64,000 bases of DNA, taken from the NCBI RefSeq assembly GCF_028622875.1, contig NZ_CP117709.1:3038001-3102000 (forward strand). Direction: 5' to 3'. Numbering within the stretch: the stretch's first letter is position 1; each line of letters starts with the position of its first letter. This DNA comes from Streptomyces sp. MMBL 11-1 (GTDB taxonomy: Bacteria; Actinomycetota; Actinomycetes; Streptomycetales; Streptomycetaceae). Both the position numbers and the translations under genes were made by a program. Below the pieces are notes generated by a model. It worked only from the letters and a program-made list of their open reading frames with translations, was not told where the DNA came from and ran no database searches. Positions 51,018 through 60,107 of the stretch are shown here, one piece after another.

Positions 51018-53645
51018 TCAGCCGATCCGCGTCAGCTTGTCGCCGAAGGCCGGCTCGGTCAGATCGCTCTGCAGCGCCACCGGGGCCGTGACCTTTCCGG
51101 TGCCGGTCCCCACGGTCACCATGCCGACCTCGCTCCCGGCCTTCGCGGCCTGGTCGATGCCCTTGCCGTTCTCCGTGACCTCCAGCTCGACCTCCAGGCC
51201 GGACCAGCCGACCGCCTTGAGGTTCTTGGTGGCGATCACCGGGGTCTGTCCGCCGAACCCGTTGTCCACGTACCCGACGACATCGCCCTTCTTCACCACC
51301 GTCGCCGAGGTGGCGGCCTCCTGCGCGTCCTTGATCAGCTTCAGGCTGTTCTGGAGGGACAGCTCCAGGCTGTCGTAGACCCGGCCGGTACCGGCCTGCT
51401 GGCCCATGACCGCTCCGTAGATCCACAGCATCTTGCCGTCGACCTTGGTGTTCGCGGACCAGAGCAGGTTGCCGCCCGCAGGGGTGGAGGACCCGGTCTT
51501 GATGCCGCTCACGCCCGGCTGCAGCAAGAGGTTGTTGTTGTTGTAGATCTTGCCGTCTATGCCCTCGATCTCGATCTCGGGCATGTCCACGATCTTCCTG
51601 AAGACCTCGTTGCGCATGACCGCCTGCGCCAGCTTCAGCTGGTCGGTGGCGGTGGAGACCGTGGTCTTCTCCAGCCCGCTCGGGTCCGTGTACGTCGACC
51701 CGGTCATCCCGAGCTTCTTGGCCTCGGCGTTCATCTTGTCGATGAACGCTTCCTCGGACCCCGCGTCCCAGCGGGCGAGCAGCCGCGCCGCGTTGTTCCC
51801 CGAGGGGATCATCAGCAGCTGGAGCATCTGCCGCTGGGTGAGCTTCTGCCCCTTGGTCAGCGGGGCCGTCGACTCGTCGGGCCGCTTGGACTCGTCCTCG
51901 GCCTTCTGGTCAACGGTGATCGTCTCACCCTCCTCGTCACCCTTGAGGGGGTGCTCCTGAAGGATCACGTGAGCGGTCATGACCTTCGCGACGCTGGCGA
52001 TCGGGGCCGGCTTCTGCGCGCCCTCGGAACCGAGCGACCCGACGCCGTCGATCATCACGGCCGACTGCCCCTGGCCCGGCCAGGACAGCTTCGTCTCCCC
52101 GCCCTCGAAGGTGTACGTCGGCTTCGCCGTGAGCTCGAGCGAGGGCTCCGGCAGCGGGCGCATCACCTGCACGATCGCAAAGACGATCAACAGGAGGAGT
52201 ACCAGCGGGGTCCAGATCTTGACCCGTCGGACGGCGGTCCGGACCGGGGTCTCCGGGGGCGGCGGGGTGTTCGTCAGCTCGGCGAGCAGGTCGAGCGGCG
52301 GCCTCGGCGGCAGCGGCTGCTGCCGGGTCCGCTCGGCCGCCGCCCAGGACGGGGCGGCGGGCGGCGGGGAGGCCGGAGAGCCGGCATCCGGACGGGGCTC
52401 GGCCCCGGGCTCCGGCTTGCGGGGCGCGGGGGCCGGCCGTACGTCGTCGGAACGCAGTGGCACGAACGTGCTCGTGCGCTCGGCCTCGCTCTCGGGCTTG
52501 TCCCCGCTCCCGGGCTTGTCCCCGCTCCCGGGCTTGTCCCCGCTACGGGGCTCGCTCCCGGACTTGCTCTCGGACGGGCTCCCGGGCTTGCTCTCGGGCT
52601 TGTCCTCGCGCGGCGGGAGCTTCAGCGCGGTCGTCGCCTGATCGACCCGGTCGGCCGCCACAACCGGCTCAACCGGCTCGACCGGCTTGATCGCCTTGAA
52701 GATGGCGGTGGGCTGATCGACTCCACGCGGCTCGGAGGTGTCGTCGGCGTCCGGCTCAGGGGTGGAATCCGGTTCGGCCCCGGACCCGGACCCGGGCCCT
52801 CGGGCGGTGTCGGACGTCGCGCTGTCCGGGTCGGCGTCGGGCTTCGGCTTGTCGTCGGGCTCACCCTCCGGCTCCGGACCCACGTCCGCCCCGCGCTCCG
52901 CTTCCGGCTCCGCTGTCGCGGAAGGCTCGTCCTTGGCGTCGGTCCCGGACTCCGCACCGGACTCCGCACCGGACGTCGTACCGGAGTCCGCACCGGACGT
53001 CGTACCGGAGTCCGCACCGGACGTCGTACCGGAGTCCGCGTCGTCCTCGGTGGCCGCCGTCGGCTTGTCCTCGGCCGCGGCGTCGACCCACGCGGCCACC
53101 ACGTCACGCAGCCGGCCGTCCCCGGCCTCGGGGCCGGGGCCGGAGTCGTCAGCCGTCTCCGCGCCAGGCGCCTCCGCGTCCGTCTCCGGGCTCGTACGGC
53201 CCTCGACGGCTCCCGCGCCCGCCGCGGGCGTGGCGGGCTCCCCGGAGGCCGTGGAGGCCTCCACGGGCGCGCTCTGCGGCTCGGACGCGGTCTCCGTCCC
53301 GGACTCTGCGCCGGAGCCGGGCTCCGGCTCGGAGGCAGCCGTCGGCCCGGCCTCCGGCTCACGCGCCGCGGAGGAGGATTCCGCCTCGGGCTCACGCGGG
53401 GCGGCATCCCCCGGAAGCCGGGGGCGGAACACAGCGGTCGCCGTGTCGGAGGCGGCTCCCGCGTCCACGTCCGTATCGGCGCCCGAGTCCGAGTCCGTGT
53501 GCGTGTCCGTCTCCGTGCGCCTGTTCTTGTCCGCGTCCCTGTCGGCGCCAGGGGCACGGAACACGGCGAAGCGCGGGTCGCGTTCCTCCGCAGCCGTCCC
53601 CGACGACTTCTGCTGCTCCGTTTTGTCGGGGGACTCGCCCGCCAC
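51018..53645 (-). CDS. D-alanyl-D-alanine carboxypeptidase (S11/PBP5-type) with long disordered cytoplasmic tail
   Basis: An 875-residue penicillin-binding protein. The start is GTG 53645, preferred because AGGAGG lies 6 nt upstream. Residues 1-~470 are acidic, Ser/Pro/Glu-rich and disordered. They contain short recurring motifs (FAVFRAP, TATAVFRP, QPTAIFKA, QATTALKL, RTSTFVPL) and two tandem repeats in the DNA. One membrane helix (about 472-492, TPLVLLLLIVFAIVQVM) places the enzyme outside. The catalytic domain shows SxxK (ASVAKVMTA, about 550), SGN (IPSGNNAARL) and KTG (GIKTGSSTPAG). It trims peptidoglycan pentapeptides. The cytoplasmic tail may bind or be phosphorylated by division or kinase proteins (inferred). 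Confidence 0.9.
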   Translation of the reverse strand: MAGESPDKTEQQKSSGTAAEERDPRFAVFRAPGADRDADKNRRTETDTHTDSDSGADTDVDAGAASDTATAVFRPRLPGDAAPREPEAESSSAAREPEAGPTAASEPEPGSGAESGTETASEPQSAPVEASTASGEPATPAAGAGAVEGRTSPETDAEAPGAETADDSGPGPEAGDGRLRDVVAAWVDAAAEDKPTAATEDDADSGTTSGADSGTTSGADSGTTSGAESGAESGTDAKDEPSATAEPEAERGADVGPEPEGEPDDKPKPDADPDSATSDTARGPGSGSGAEPDSTPEPDADDTSEPRGVDQPTAIFKAIKPVEPVEPVVAADRVDQATTALKLPPREDKPESKPGSPSESKSGSEPRSGDKPGSGDKPGSGDKPESEAERTSTFVPLRSDDVRPAPAPRKPEPGAEPRPDAGSPASPPPAAPSWAAAERTRQQPLPPRPPLDLLAELTNTPPPPETPVRTAVRRVKIWTPLVLLLLIVFAIVQVMRPLPEPSLELTAKPTYTFEGGETKLSWPGQGQSAVMIDGVGSLGSEGAQKPAPIASVAKVMTAHVILQEHPLKGDEEGETITVDQKAEDESKRPDESTAPLTKGQKLTQRQMLQLLMIPSGNNAARLLARWDAGSEEAFIDKMNAEAKKLGMTGSTYTDPSGLEKTTVSTATDQLKLAQAVMRNEVFRKIVDMPEIEIEGIDGKIYNNNNLLLQPGVSGIKTGSSTPAGGNLLWSANTKVDGKMLWIYGAVMGQQAGTGRVYDSLELSLQNSLKLIKDAQEAATSATVVKKGDVVGYVDNGFGGQTPVIATKNLKAVGWSGLEVELEVTENGKGIDQAAKAGSEVGMVTVGTGTGKVTAPVALQSDLTEPAFGDKLTRIG

Positions 53646-53837
53646 CGATGCCTCCTCATGCGCTGCGGGGCCACCCCGCGCTGTCCGAACCATCTACCAG
53701 TGTCCTGTGTGAACCCCTGGCCGAGCTGCTAGACGAGAACGACATACCTACTGGTTCCCTTACAAAGCAGGCAGGCGCTCTCGACAGACCAATGTGAGAG
53801 GGGTCACCCTGTCAGACATCCACGCGGGGAGGCATGG

Positions 53838-54557
53838 ATGGGCAGGAGCCGCAGAACAATCCCGGAGGAGCTTTTGCTGCTCGCTCTGGACCCGGCCACG
53901 GGTACCACAGCGCAGCCGCAGTCGCTCGACCTCGGCCTGGCCGGGGCACAGCTAGTGGAGCTGGCTCTGGCAGGACGGATAGCCCCTGACGGGGATCGTA
54001 TCGCCGTGGTGATGCCACGGCCGACAGGAGATCCGACTCTGGACTCCGCACTGGAGCTGCTGCGCCGTCGTGGCAGCCCGGTTCGGGCGGTCCACTGGAT
54101 CGGCGGGCCCCGGCTGGGGCTGCGCCAGATCTATCTCGCGCATCTGGAGCGGTGCGGCATGGTTCATGCCGTGGCGGGCCAGATGTGCGGAGTGCTGCCG
54201 ACGACTCGCTACCAGGCGACGGAGACGGCGATCAGCCGGGACATCAGGACCCGGCTGGACAGTGCGATCCGCACCGGCGTACCGCCGGACCCGCGGACCG
54301 CGGCGCTCGCCGCACTGGCCCACGCGGTCGGACTCGGCAAGCACCTGTACCCCGGGAACGAGGGGCGCTCATCGCGCTCCCGGCTCCGGGACCTGATCAG
54401 GCACGACCCGATGGGCGGACTCGTGGCGCACGCCGTGATGGACGTCCAGAACGGCGTGGCCGTCCAGCCACGCCGTACGCAGCAGGCAGCGGGTGTTCCG
54501 TTGCAGCCGCAAGCACAGGCCCGTCGCGGCAGCATGGCGCACACCGCCGCGAGCTGA
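53838..54557 (+). CDS. GOLPH3/GPP34 family protein
   Basis: A 239-residue protein; ATG 53838 behind GGGGAGG. The GPP34 fold is recognisable: RTIPEELLLLALDPATGTT at the N-terminus, GLAGAQLVELALAGRIAPDGDR, and AALAALAHAVGLGKHLYP toward the C-terminus. The C-terminal ~40 residues are Gln/Arg-rich. Eukaryotic GOLPH3 binds phosphoinositides on Golgi membranes. The many Streptomyces paralogues have unknown roles, possibly membrane- or conservon-associated. It is divergent from the carboxypeptidase gene. Confidence 0.85.
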   Translation: MGRSRRTIPEELLLLALDPATGTTAQPQSLDLGLAGAQLVELALAGRIAPDGDRIAVVMPRPTGDPTLDSALELLRRRGSPVRAVHWIGGPRLGLRQIYLAHLERCGMVHAVAGQMCGVLPTTRYQATETAISRDIRTRLDSAIRTGVPPDPRTAALAALAHAVGLGKHLYPGNEGRSSRSRLRDLIRHDPMGGLVAHAVMDVQNGVAVQPRRTQQAAGVPLQPQAQARRGSMAHTAAS

Positions 54558-54633
54558 CCGCACGGACCTGAGAACAGCACACCGCCGTACCGTCGTCAGT
54601 CGTCACAGGACACGGTCCGGGAGCCGCACCACG

Positions 54634-54673
54634 CACGGGGCAGCCGGTAGTCACCATCACCGGCTGCCCCGTG
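54634..54673 (+). terminator. Strong hairpin after GPP34 gene
   Basis: CACGGGGCAGCCGGT pairs perfectly with ACCGGCTGCCCCGTG over a 10-nt loop. It terminates the GPP34 transcript before the XRE gene. Confidence 0.8.
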
Positions 54674-54813
54674 CGCTTGTGCGCCCTCCCGCGCACCGGT
54701 GCGTACGCCCCCCGCGCCCCGCGTGTGGCCGTTTCCCAGCGCGGCCGGGGCAAGGGGTGGCAATCTGCTGAGCAGTAGATACGCACAGCTACATAGCCGG
54801 AGGTGCCGTTTCC

Positions 54814-55671
54814 GTGCCGTCCAACGTCAATCCCACTGTCAGGCGACGCAGGTTGGGCCAGGAATTGCGCCGCCTGCGCGAACTCAAAGGTATGACAGCC
54901 GAGGAAGTGGCGGAGCGGCTGCTGGTATCGCAGTCGAAGATCAGCCGCCTGGAGAACGGCCGCCGCTCCATCAGCCAGCGCGATGTGCGCGACCTCTGCG
55001 GGGTGTACGAGGTCGAGGACCACCGCATCGTCGACTCGCTCATGCAGATGGCGAAGGACTCCCGCCAGCAGGGCTGGTGGCACGCCTTCGGCGACATCCC
55101 GTACAGCGTCTACATCGGTCTGGAGACCGACGCGGAGTCGCTGCGGGTGTACGAGCCCCAGATGGTCCCGGGCCTGCTCCAGACCCGCGCGTACGCCGAG
55201 GCGTTGATCAGCGGCGCGCTTCCCGAAGCCCCTCCGTCGGACATCGAGAAGCGGGTCAACGTACGGTCGCGGCGGCAGGACCGGGTCAACGCGGCGGAGA
55301 ACCCGCTGCGGCTCTGGGCCGTGATCGACGAGTCGGCGCTGCGCCGGGTGGTCGGCGACAAGCAGGTGATGATCGACCAGCTGGAACACCTCGTCGAGCA
55401 GTCCCACCTGCCGCACGTGACCGTGCAGGTCCTGCCGTTCGACATGGGCGCGCACCCGGGCATCAACGGCCAGTACGCGATCCTGGAGTTCCCCGACGCC
55501 GCTGACTCCAGCGTCGTCTACATCGAGGGCGTCACGAGCGATCTCTATCTGGAGAAGGCGAACGACGTGCAGCGCTACAGCGTGATGTACGAGCACCTGC
55601 GGGCGCAGGCGCTGAACGTGGAGCAGACCCGGGAGTTCATCAGCAAGATCGCGAAGTCGTACACGAGCTGA
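54814..55671 (+). CDS. XRE-family regulator with DUF5753 (WhiJ-like)
   Basis: A 285-residue protein; GTG 54814 with GGAGG upstream. The N-terminal cro-type helix-turn-helix (about 14-70) contains GQELRRLRELKGMTAEEVAE, then LLVSQSKISRLENGRRSIS. The C-terminal DUF5753 domain (about 95-280) contains YEPQMVPGLLQTRAYAEALI, LWAVIDESALRRVVG, VTVQVLPFDMGAHPG and YIEGVTSDLYLEKAND. Such proteins pair with small DUF397 proteins in Streptomyces, as in the whiJ and abaA regions. They influence development and antibiotic production. The DUF397 partner follows after 206 nt. Confidence 0.92.
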   Translation: MPSNVNPTVRRRRLGQELRRLRELKGMTAEEVAERLLVSQSKISRLENGRRSISQRDVRDLCGVYEVEDHRIVDSLMQMAKDSRQQGWWHAFGDIPYSVYIGLETDAESLRVYEPQMVPGLLQTRAYAEALISGALPEAPPSDIEKRVNVRSRRQDRVNAAENPLRLWAVIDESALRRVVGDKQVMIDQLEHLVEQSHLPHVTVQVLPFDMGAHPGINGQYAILEFPDAADSSVVYIEGVTSDLYLEKANDVQRYSVMYEHLRAQALNVEQTREFISKIAKSYTS

Positions 55672-55877
55672 CGACCCCGCGACGGAACCCAGGGAGCGTT
55701 GAGTGGGCGGCGGCGGGATGGTACACCGCCACCCACTCACCACGGAAGGCTTACCAGGGAAAGACCACCTGGTCGAGTGAACGGCCATCTCATGGACGGG
55801 GCTTGGCGAGTAGCGTCGATCACGCCAATCGGAATCAGGTTGGTGCGACTCACCCAACTCTCTGAACCGGAGTGAAC

Positions 55878-56084
55878 ATGGCAATTCTTCAGGGTGCTAC
55901 GGACAAGTGGACGAAGTCGTCGTACTCCGGGGGCAACGGCGCGTGCGTCGAGGTCAAGTCCCCGGTCGCTCTGTCCATCGCCGTCCGTGACTCGAAGGCG
56001 CCCCAGGGCCCCTCGCTCACCTTCGTCCCCGGTGCGTGGAACGCGTTCGTGCGCGACGTCGCCTCGGGCACGATCAACTCCTGA
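55878..56084 (+). CDS. DUF397 domain protein, partner of XRE/DUF5753 regulator
   Basis: A 68-residue protein made almost entirely of one DUF397 domain: WTKSSYSGGNGACVEVKSP, then IAVRDSKAPQGPSLTFVPGAWNAF and a short tail. The start is ATG 55878 with GGAG 5 nt upstream (GTG 55872 is also in frame). DUF397 proteins probably bind and modulate the neighbouring helix-turn-helix protein, in a toxin-antitoxin-like or sensor arrangement. The 206-bp gap suggests its own promoter. Confidence 0.88.
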   Translation: MAILQGATDKWTKSSYSGGNGACVEVKSPVALSIAVRDSKAPQGPSLTFVPGAWNAFVRDVASGTINS

Positions 56085-56395
56085 TCACCACATAACCGCT
56101 GATCATGCATCATTTCTGATCACGCAGCGCTGATCGCGCATCAGCGACCATGCATGGCAGCACCACCGCACCACCGCACCACCTGATGGGGCCCTCTCGA
56201 CCGGTTCGCCGTCCTGGCCGAGGGGGCTCGACACGATCCGGCACCACCTCCGGCGTCCCCGCAGCCGATCGACGTACCAGTCCATGCCCGGCACGGTCGG
56301 CACGAACGGCGCGACCAGTTCCACCCGCCCGACACCGGTCTCCGCGACCGCAGCGTCCAGGCCACCGAAGCGCTCCTCCCAACAGGCCCGCGGGT

Positions 56396-56658
56396 CCTCA
56401 CCGGATCCGGGTGAACACGGCGCTGCCGGGCTGGATATGGGGGGCCGCCGGCGCAGGCGTAGGTACGCCCGGTTCGCCGCGCACTCCGAGGGCGTACCGG
56501 AGTCCGAGGTGCTCACCCGGCTCCCCGAGCGGATGGCGCTGCCGGAGCTGGCCACGGACGGGGATGTGACGGAGGCCGTCGCCCTCCTTGCCTCCGACCG
56601 GGCCCGGTCGATCACCGGCCCGCCGCTGCTGGTCAGCGCGGGCGAGCTGTTGCGCTGA
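56396..56658 (+). pseudogene. Short-chain dehydrogenase/reductase C-terminal remnant with frameshift
   Basis: Frame A reads RIRVNTALPGWIWG, and after an indel region around 56440-56462 frame B reads YARFAAHSEGVPESEVLTRL and DVTEAVALLASDRARSITGP, ending at the stop at 56658. Together these match the last third of an SDR (the substrate loop and the C-terminal ITGPPLLVSAGEL motif). The NAD-binding TGxxxGxG and YxxxK parts are absent upstream. Non-functional. Confidence 0.7.
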
Positions 56659-56816
56659 CGCAGAGCCCCGCATGATGCGCCGACACCCACGCCCTGCTCG
56701 CAACCGCTCGCACCACCCGCACGGCCAGCAACTCCTCGCGCTACCCGCACTGTTAGCACCGCTCGCCACCACTTGCCACTACTCGCGCACGAGGCGTCCT
56801 CCCTCCCGACTTCTCA

Positions 56817-56844
56817 GCCGCACGGGACCCGCATCCCGTGCGGC
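56817..56844. terminator. Hairpin downstream of SDR remnant
   Basis: GCCGCACGGGA pairs with TCCCGTGCGGC over a 6-nt loop. It probably ended the ancestral SDR transcript. Confidence 0.65.
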
Positions 56845-57132
56845 CTTCGCGTGTTGCCGCGTACTCCCTGACGTCTCTGCACAGCCTGACGAAGTGCTCG
56901 CCCATCGTGTGGTCGCGGTCACGTTCGCGACAACGCCCCACAAGGTCAAGAACAAGCAAAATCGTTCGCCGTGATGACCTCCGTTCACATGCATGACCGT
57001 CAGGCTGCCTTGACCGAGGACACGCGCAAGGGGTTCAATCCCCGAAGTCCCCGCTCCCGCACGGGGATGCCGCTGAACGGCCGTACCGGCGAAGTGCGAT
57101 CCCGTTCACAAGGCGGACCCCTGGAGGGGGAC

Positions 57133-58710
57133 ATGAACAGTCTCGACTGGGCTGTACTCATCGGCTACTTCGGCGTGATGGTCGCGATCGGACTCTGGTC
57201 GCACAAGCGCGTGGACAACGTCAGCGACTTCTTCACGGCCGGCGGCAAGATGCCGTGGTGGCTGTCGGGCATCTCGCACCACATGTCCGGCTACAGCGCG
57301 GTGATGTTCACCGGCTACGCCGGCATCGCGTACCAGTACGGGGTCACGTCCTTCGTGACCTGGTCGCTGCCCATCGCCATCGGCATCTTCATCGGGGCGA
57401 AGCTCTTCGCACCCCGGCTGAACCGGCTGCGCTCACGGCTCCACGTCGCCTCGCCACTGGAGTACCTCAAGAACCGCTACAACCTCCAGACCCAGCAGGC
57501 GCTCGCCTGGTCGGGACTGCTGCTGAAGATCGTGGACGTCGGCGCCAAATGGGCGGCCATCGCCACCCTGCTGTCCGTGTTCACCGGCCTTTCCATCACC
57601 GAGGGCATCCTGATCACCGGCGTCGTCACCGGGATCTACTGCACGGTCGGCGGGTTGTGGGCGGACGCCCTCACCGAACTGGGCCAGTTCATCATCCAGT
57701 TGTTCGCCGGACTGGCGATGCTGCTCGCCGTGATGAGCAAGCTCGACGGCTTCTCCACCCTGTGGACGGTCTGGGACAAGCTCCCGGACGGGCACGCGGA
57801 CCCGACCGCCGGCCCCTACACGGTGACGTTCCTGATGGCGTTCCTGTTCATCAAGACCTTCGAGTACAACGGCGGCATGTGGAACCAGGCCCAGCGGTAC
57901 ATGGCGACCGACTCGGCCGCCTCCGCGACCCGGTCCGCCCGGCTGTCGGCGGTCCTGTGGTTCGTCTGGCCCCTGGTGCTGTTCTTCCCGATGTGGTGCG
58001 CCCCGCTGCTGGTCGACGCGCAGAAGCCGGACGCCTCCGACAGCTACGCGCTGATGACCGAACAGCTGTTGCCGCACGGCCTGCTGGGCCTGGTCATCGT
58101 CGGTTTCTTCTCCCACACGATGGCCATGTGCTCCTCGGACGCCAACGCCATCGCGGCCGTCTTCACCCGGGACATCGCTCCGGCGCTCTCGAAGGCGGCG
58201 CGCGGCTGGAACGAACGCGCCGGACTGATCGCGGCCCGCTGGACCACCGTGGCCTTCCTCGCGCTGTCGATGGCGATCGCGACGCAGATCAACTCCCCCG
58301 CGTTCAAGGACATCATCACTGTCGTGATCAAGTGGGTCGCCGGGCTGATGGGCCCGATCGCGATCCCGTTCATGCTGGGTCTGCTGCGCCCGTTCCGGAA
58401 GTCCGGGCCGACGGCCGCGCTGGTCAGCTGGGCCTCGGGGCTGTTCGCCTTCTGGCTGGTCAACTACCCGGTCCACTGGGCCGTCGAGGGCGGGGTGCCG
58501 CTCCAGTACCAGGTGTCCGTGCCGCTCGCCGTCTCGCTCGTGCTCTACATCCTGATCGGCTTCGTCAAGCCGGAGGACACCCCGGAGCGCGACGCGCTGC
58601 TGACCCGGATCAACGAGGGCGACGGGGACGACGGGGACGGTACGGCGACGGCCGCCGTGATCCCCGCCCAGGACGGAGGCCCGGCCCCCGCCCCCCAGCC
58701 GCGCGGGTAA
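57133..58710 (+). CDS. Sodium:solute symporter family (SSS) transporter
   Basis: A 525-residue, ~13-helix sodium-coupled uptake protein. ATG 57133 with GGAGGGGG upstream. An open frame extends 54 codons further up but is poor in codon bias. Family features are DWAVLIGYFGVMVAIGLWSH (TM1), DFFTAGGKMPWWLSGISHHMSG, ASPLEYLKNRYNLQTQQALA and KTFEYNGGMWNQAQRYMATD. The C-terminal tail is acidic and Pro-rich, ending in a 31-bp tandem duplication that spans the stop codon. The substrate (sugar, carboxylate or other) is unknown. Confidence 0.9.
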   Translation: MNSLDWAVLIGYFGVMVAIGLWSHKRVDNVSDFFTAGGKMPWWLSGISHHMSGYSAVMFTGYAGIAYQYGVTSFVTWSLPIAIGIFIGAKLFAPRLNRLRSRLHVASPLEYLKNRYNLQTQQALAWSGLLLKIVDVGAKWAAIATLLSVFTGLSITEGILITGVVTGIYCTVGGLWADALTELGQFIIQLFAGLAMLLAVMSKLDGFSTLWTVWDKLPDGHADPTAGPYTVTFLMAFLFIKTFEYNGGMWNQAQRYMATDSAASATRSARLSAVLWFVWPLVLFFPMWCAPLLVDAQKPDASDSYALMTEQLLPHGLLGLVIVGFFSHTMAMCSSDANAIAAVFTRDIAPALSKAARGWNERAGLIAARWTTVAFLALSMAIATQINSPAFKDIITVVIKWVAGLMGPIAIPFMLGLLRPFRKSGPTAALVSWASGLFAFWLVNYPVHWAVEGGVPLQYQVSVPLAVSLVLYILIGFVKPEDTPERDALLTRINEGDGDDGDGTATAAVIPAQDGGPAPAPQPRG

Positions 58711-58759
58711 CCGGCCTGCCCGCCCCCGGCCGCGCGGGTAACCGGCCTGCCCGCCCCCC
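58697..58759. repeat. 31-bp tandem duplication spanning a stop codon
   Basis: CCGCGCGGGTAACCGGCCTG starts at 58697 and again at 58728. The second unit has one extra C in its C-run. A third related CCGCGCGGGTAG occurs at about 58797, at the end of the convergent gene. Confidence 0.8.
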
Positions 58760-58790
58760 GGCCGCGCGGCCGGCCGGCCGGCCCTGCCCC

Positions 58791-59906
58791 TCAGCCGCGC
58801 GGGTAGCGGGCCAGCCAGCCCGGGGCGACGGCCGTCGGGCTGTGCAGGGCGGGGCCCTGGGTCATCTCCATCGCGAAGTCGTCGGCCAGTTCGAGGAGCG
58901 TGCCCCGCCCCTCCAGCTCCGCGAGCCAGGCCGGCGGCAGCGCGGTCTCGCCGTGCAACACCCCGAGCAGCGCCCCGCAGACCGCCCCGGTGGCACGGGA
59001 GGGGCCGCTGTGGTTCACCGCGAGCCGCAGCCCGTGCCGGACGTCCTCGCTGACCAGCGCGCAGTACACGGCCACGGCGAGGACCTCCTCGGCAGCGTCG
59101 CTCGCACCCAGCGCCTCGATCAGGGCCGGCCCGGGAATGCCCTGCCGCACCGAGCCGAGGGCCTGCCGCAGGGCCTCGGTCACCGGCTCGTGGCCGGGGC
59201 GTTCGGCGAGCAGCGCCAGCACGTTCTGTACGGCCCCGTCCAGGCTCTCGCCCCGCGCCAGCCCGTGCACGAGTACGGCGAAGGCTCCGGCGGCCAGCTG
59301 AGCGGCGGGGTGGCCGTGGGACTGGGCCGCGCACTCGACGGCCAGCTGGAGCACGAGCCCCGGCTCCCAGCCCACGAGAAGCCCGAACGGCGCGGACCGG
59401 GTGAGCGCGCCCGCGTCCCGGGCGGTGGGGTTCTTCGGCCGGTCGAGGGTGCCCATGACGGGGTCGCCGAAACCGCCCAGGCATTCCCGGGCCGGGGCGC
59501 GGCGGGCGTAGAGCCACTCCTCGGCGGCCAGCCAGCCGTTGTCCTCGCGCCGTTCGTCCGGCCCCCAGTCGTGCTGGGTGGCGGCCCAGCGCAGATGGGC
59601 CCGGTGCACATCGGTGGGCGGGTGCCAGGCCCCGGTGTCACGGCGGACCTGGGCGCGGATCAGCCCGTCGACGGTGAACAGGGTGAGCTGGGTGAGGGCG
59701 GTGACGGCACCGCGCCTGCCGTGCGCGGGGACGTAGTCGGTGACTCCCTCGACCCCGTGGGCGGCGCGGATCTCCTCCAGCACGAGCCCGCTGACCCCGG
59801 CCCCGAGCGCGTCCCCGACAGCCCCGCCGAGCAGCGCCCCGCGGACCCGGCTGCGGAAGTCCTGCTGTTCGGCCCGGCCCCAGACCGCCGTGGTCCCTGT
59901 GCTCAC
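58791..59906 (-). CDS. ADP-ribosylglycohydrolase family protein, probably catalytically dead
   Basis: A 371-residue protein; GTG 59906 with GGAGG 6 nt upstream. The DraG/ARH fold is clear: RVRGALLGGAVGDALGAGV at the N-terminus, LTRSAPFGLLVGWEPG, and HGHPAAQLAAGAFAVLVH with the conserved His. The two magnesium sites are altered. The usual SDDTQMTLF-like motif is TALTQLTLF (about 67-75), and the usual HSGDSDSTGAI-like motif is HSGPSRATGAV (about 296-306). All metal-binding Asp residues are therefore missing, while the fold remains. It may bind ADP-ribose without hydrolysing it. Sequencing or assembly error is unlikely, since both sites are affected in frame. Confidence 0.85.
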   Translation of the reverse strand: MSTGTTAVWGRAEQQDFRSRVRGALLGGAVGDALGAGVSGLVLEEIRAAHGVEGVTDYVPAHGRRGAVTALTQLTLFTVDGLIRAQVRRDTGAWHPPTDVHRAHLRWAATQHDWGPDERREDNGWLAAEEWLYARRAPARECLGGFGDPVMGTLDRPKNPTARDAGALTRSAPFGLLVGWEPGLVLQLAVECAAQSHGHPAAQLAAGAFAVLVHGLARGESLDGAVQNVLALLAERPGHEPVTEALRQALGSVRQGIPGPALIEALGASDAAEEVLAVAVYCALVSEDVRHGLRLAVNHSGPSRATGAVCGALLGVLHGETALPPAWLAELEGRGTLLELADDFAMEMTQGPALHSPTAVAPGWLARYPRG

Positions 59907-60107
59907 CCCGCCCCTCCCCGTCACCGCTTGCTCGCCGCGCGGGGCCTCTGCGGGCGACCGCGCAAGCACTGTAATCGAACGGGAACGGGCGGTAGAGGGG
60001 GCCGACCCGGGTACGTACGGGTATGACGACGGACGTCCCGCAGGTCGTTTTTGGGCCGGACTGGTACGCCGCGCCTCACCTGTTCCGCAGCCCGTGGGGG
60101 GGCGTCG

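Larger units (their letters stand above)
56085..57132. other. Gene-poor stretch with decayed sequence and terminators
   Basis: It begins with TGATCA/GCATCA short repeats, including the palindrome GCTGATCGCGCATCAGC at 56129-56145 (probable DUF397 terminator). An SDR relic follows at 56396-56658. A minus-strand fragment around 56230-56390 (VELVAPFVPTVPGMDWYVDRL) may be another relic that I do not recognise. The rest to 57132 is the symporter upstream region. Confidence 0.5.

Noticed and set aside
48799..51426. Treating the membrane protein as starting near 51426
   Set aside because: The extra N-terminal sequence is antisense to the carboxypeptidase C-terminus; GTG 50853 has a proper ribosome-binding site.
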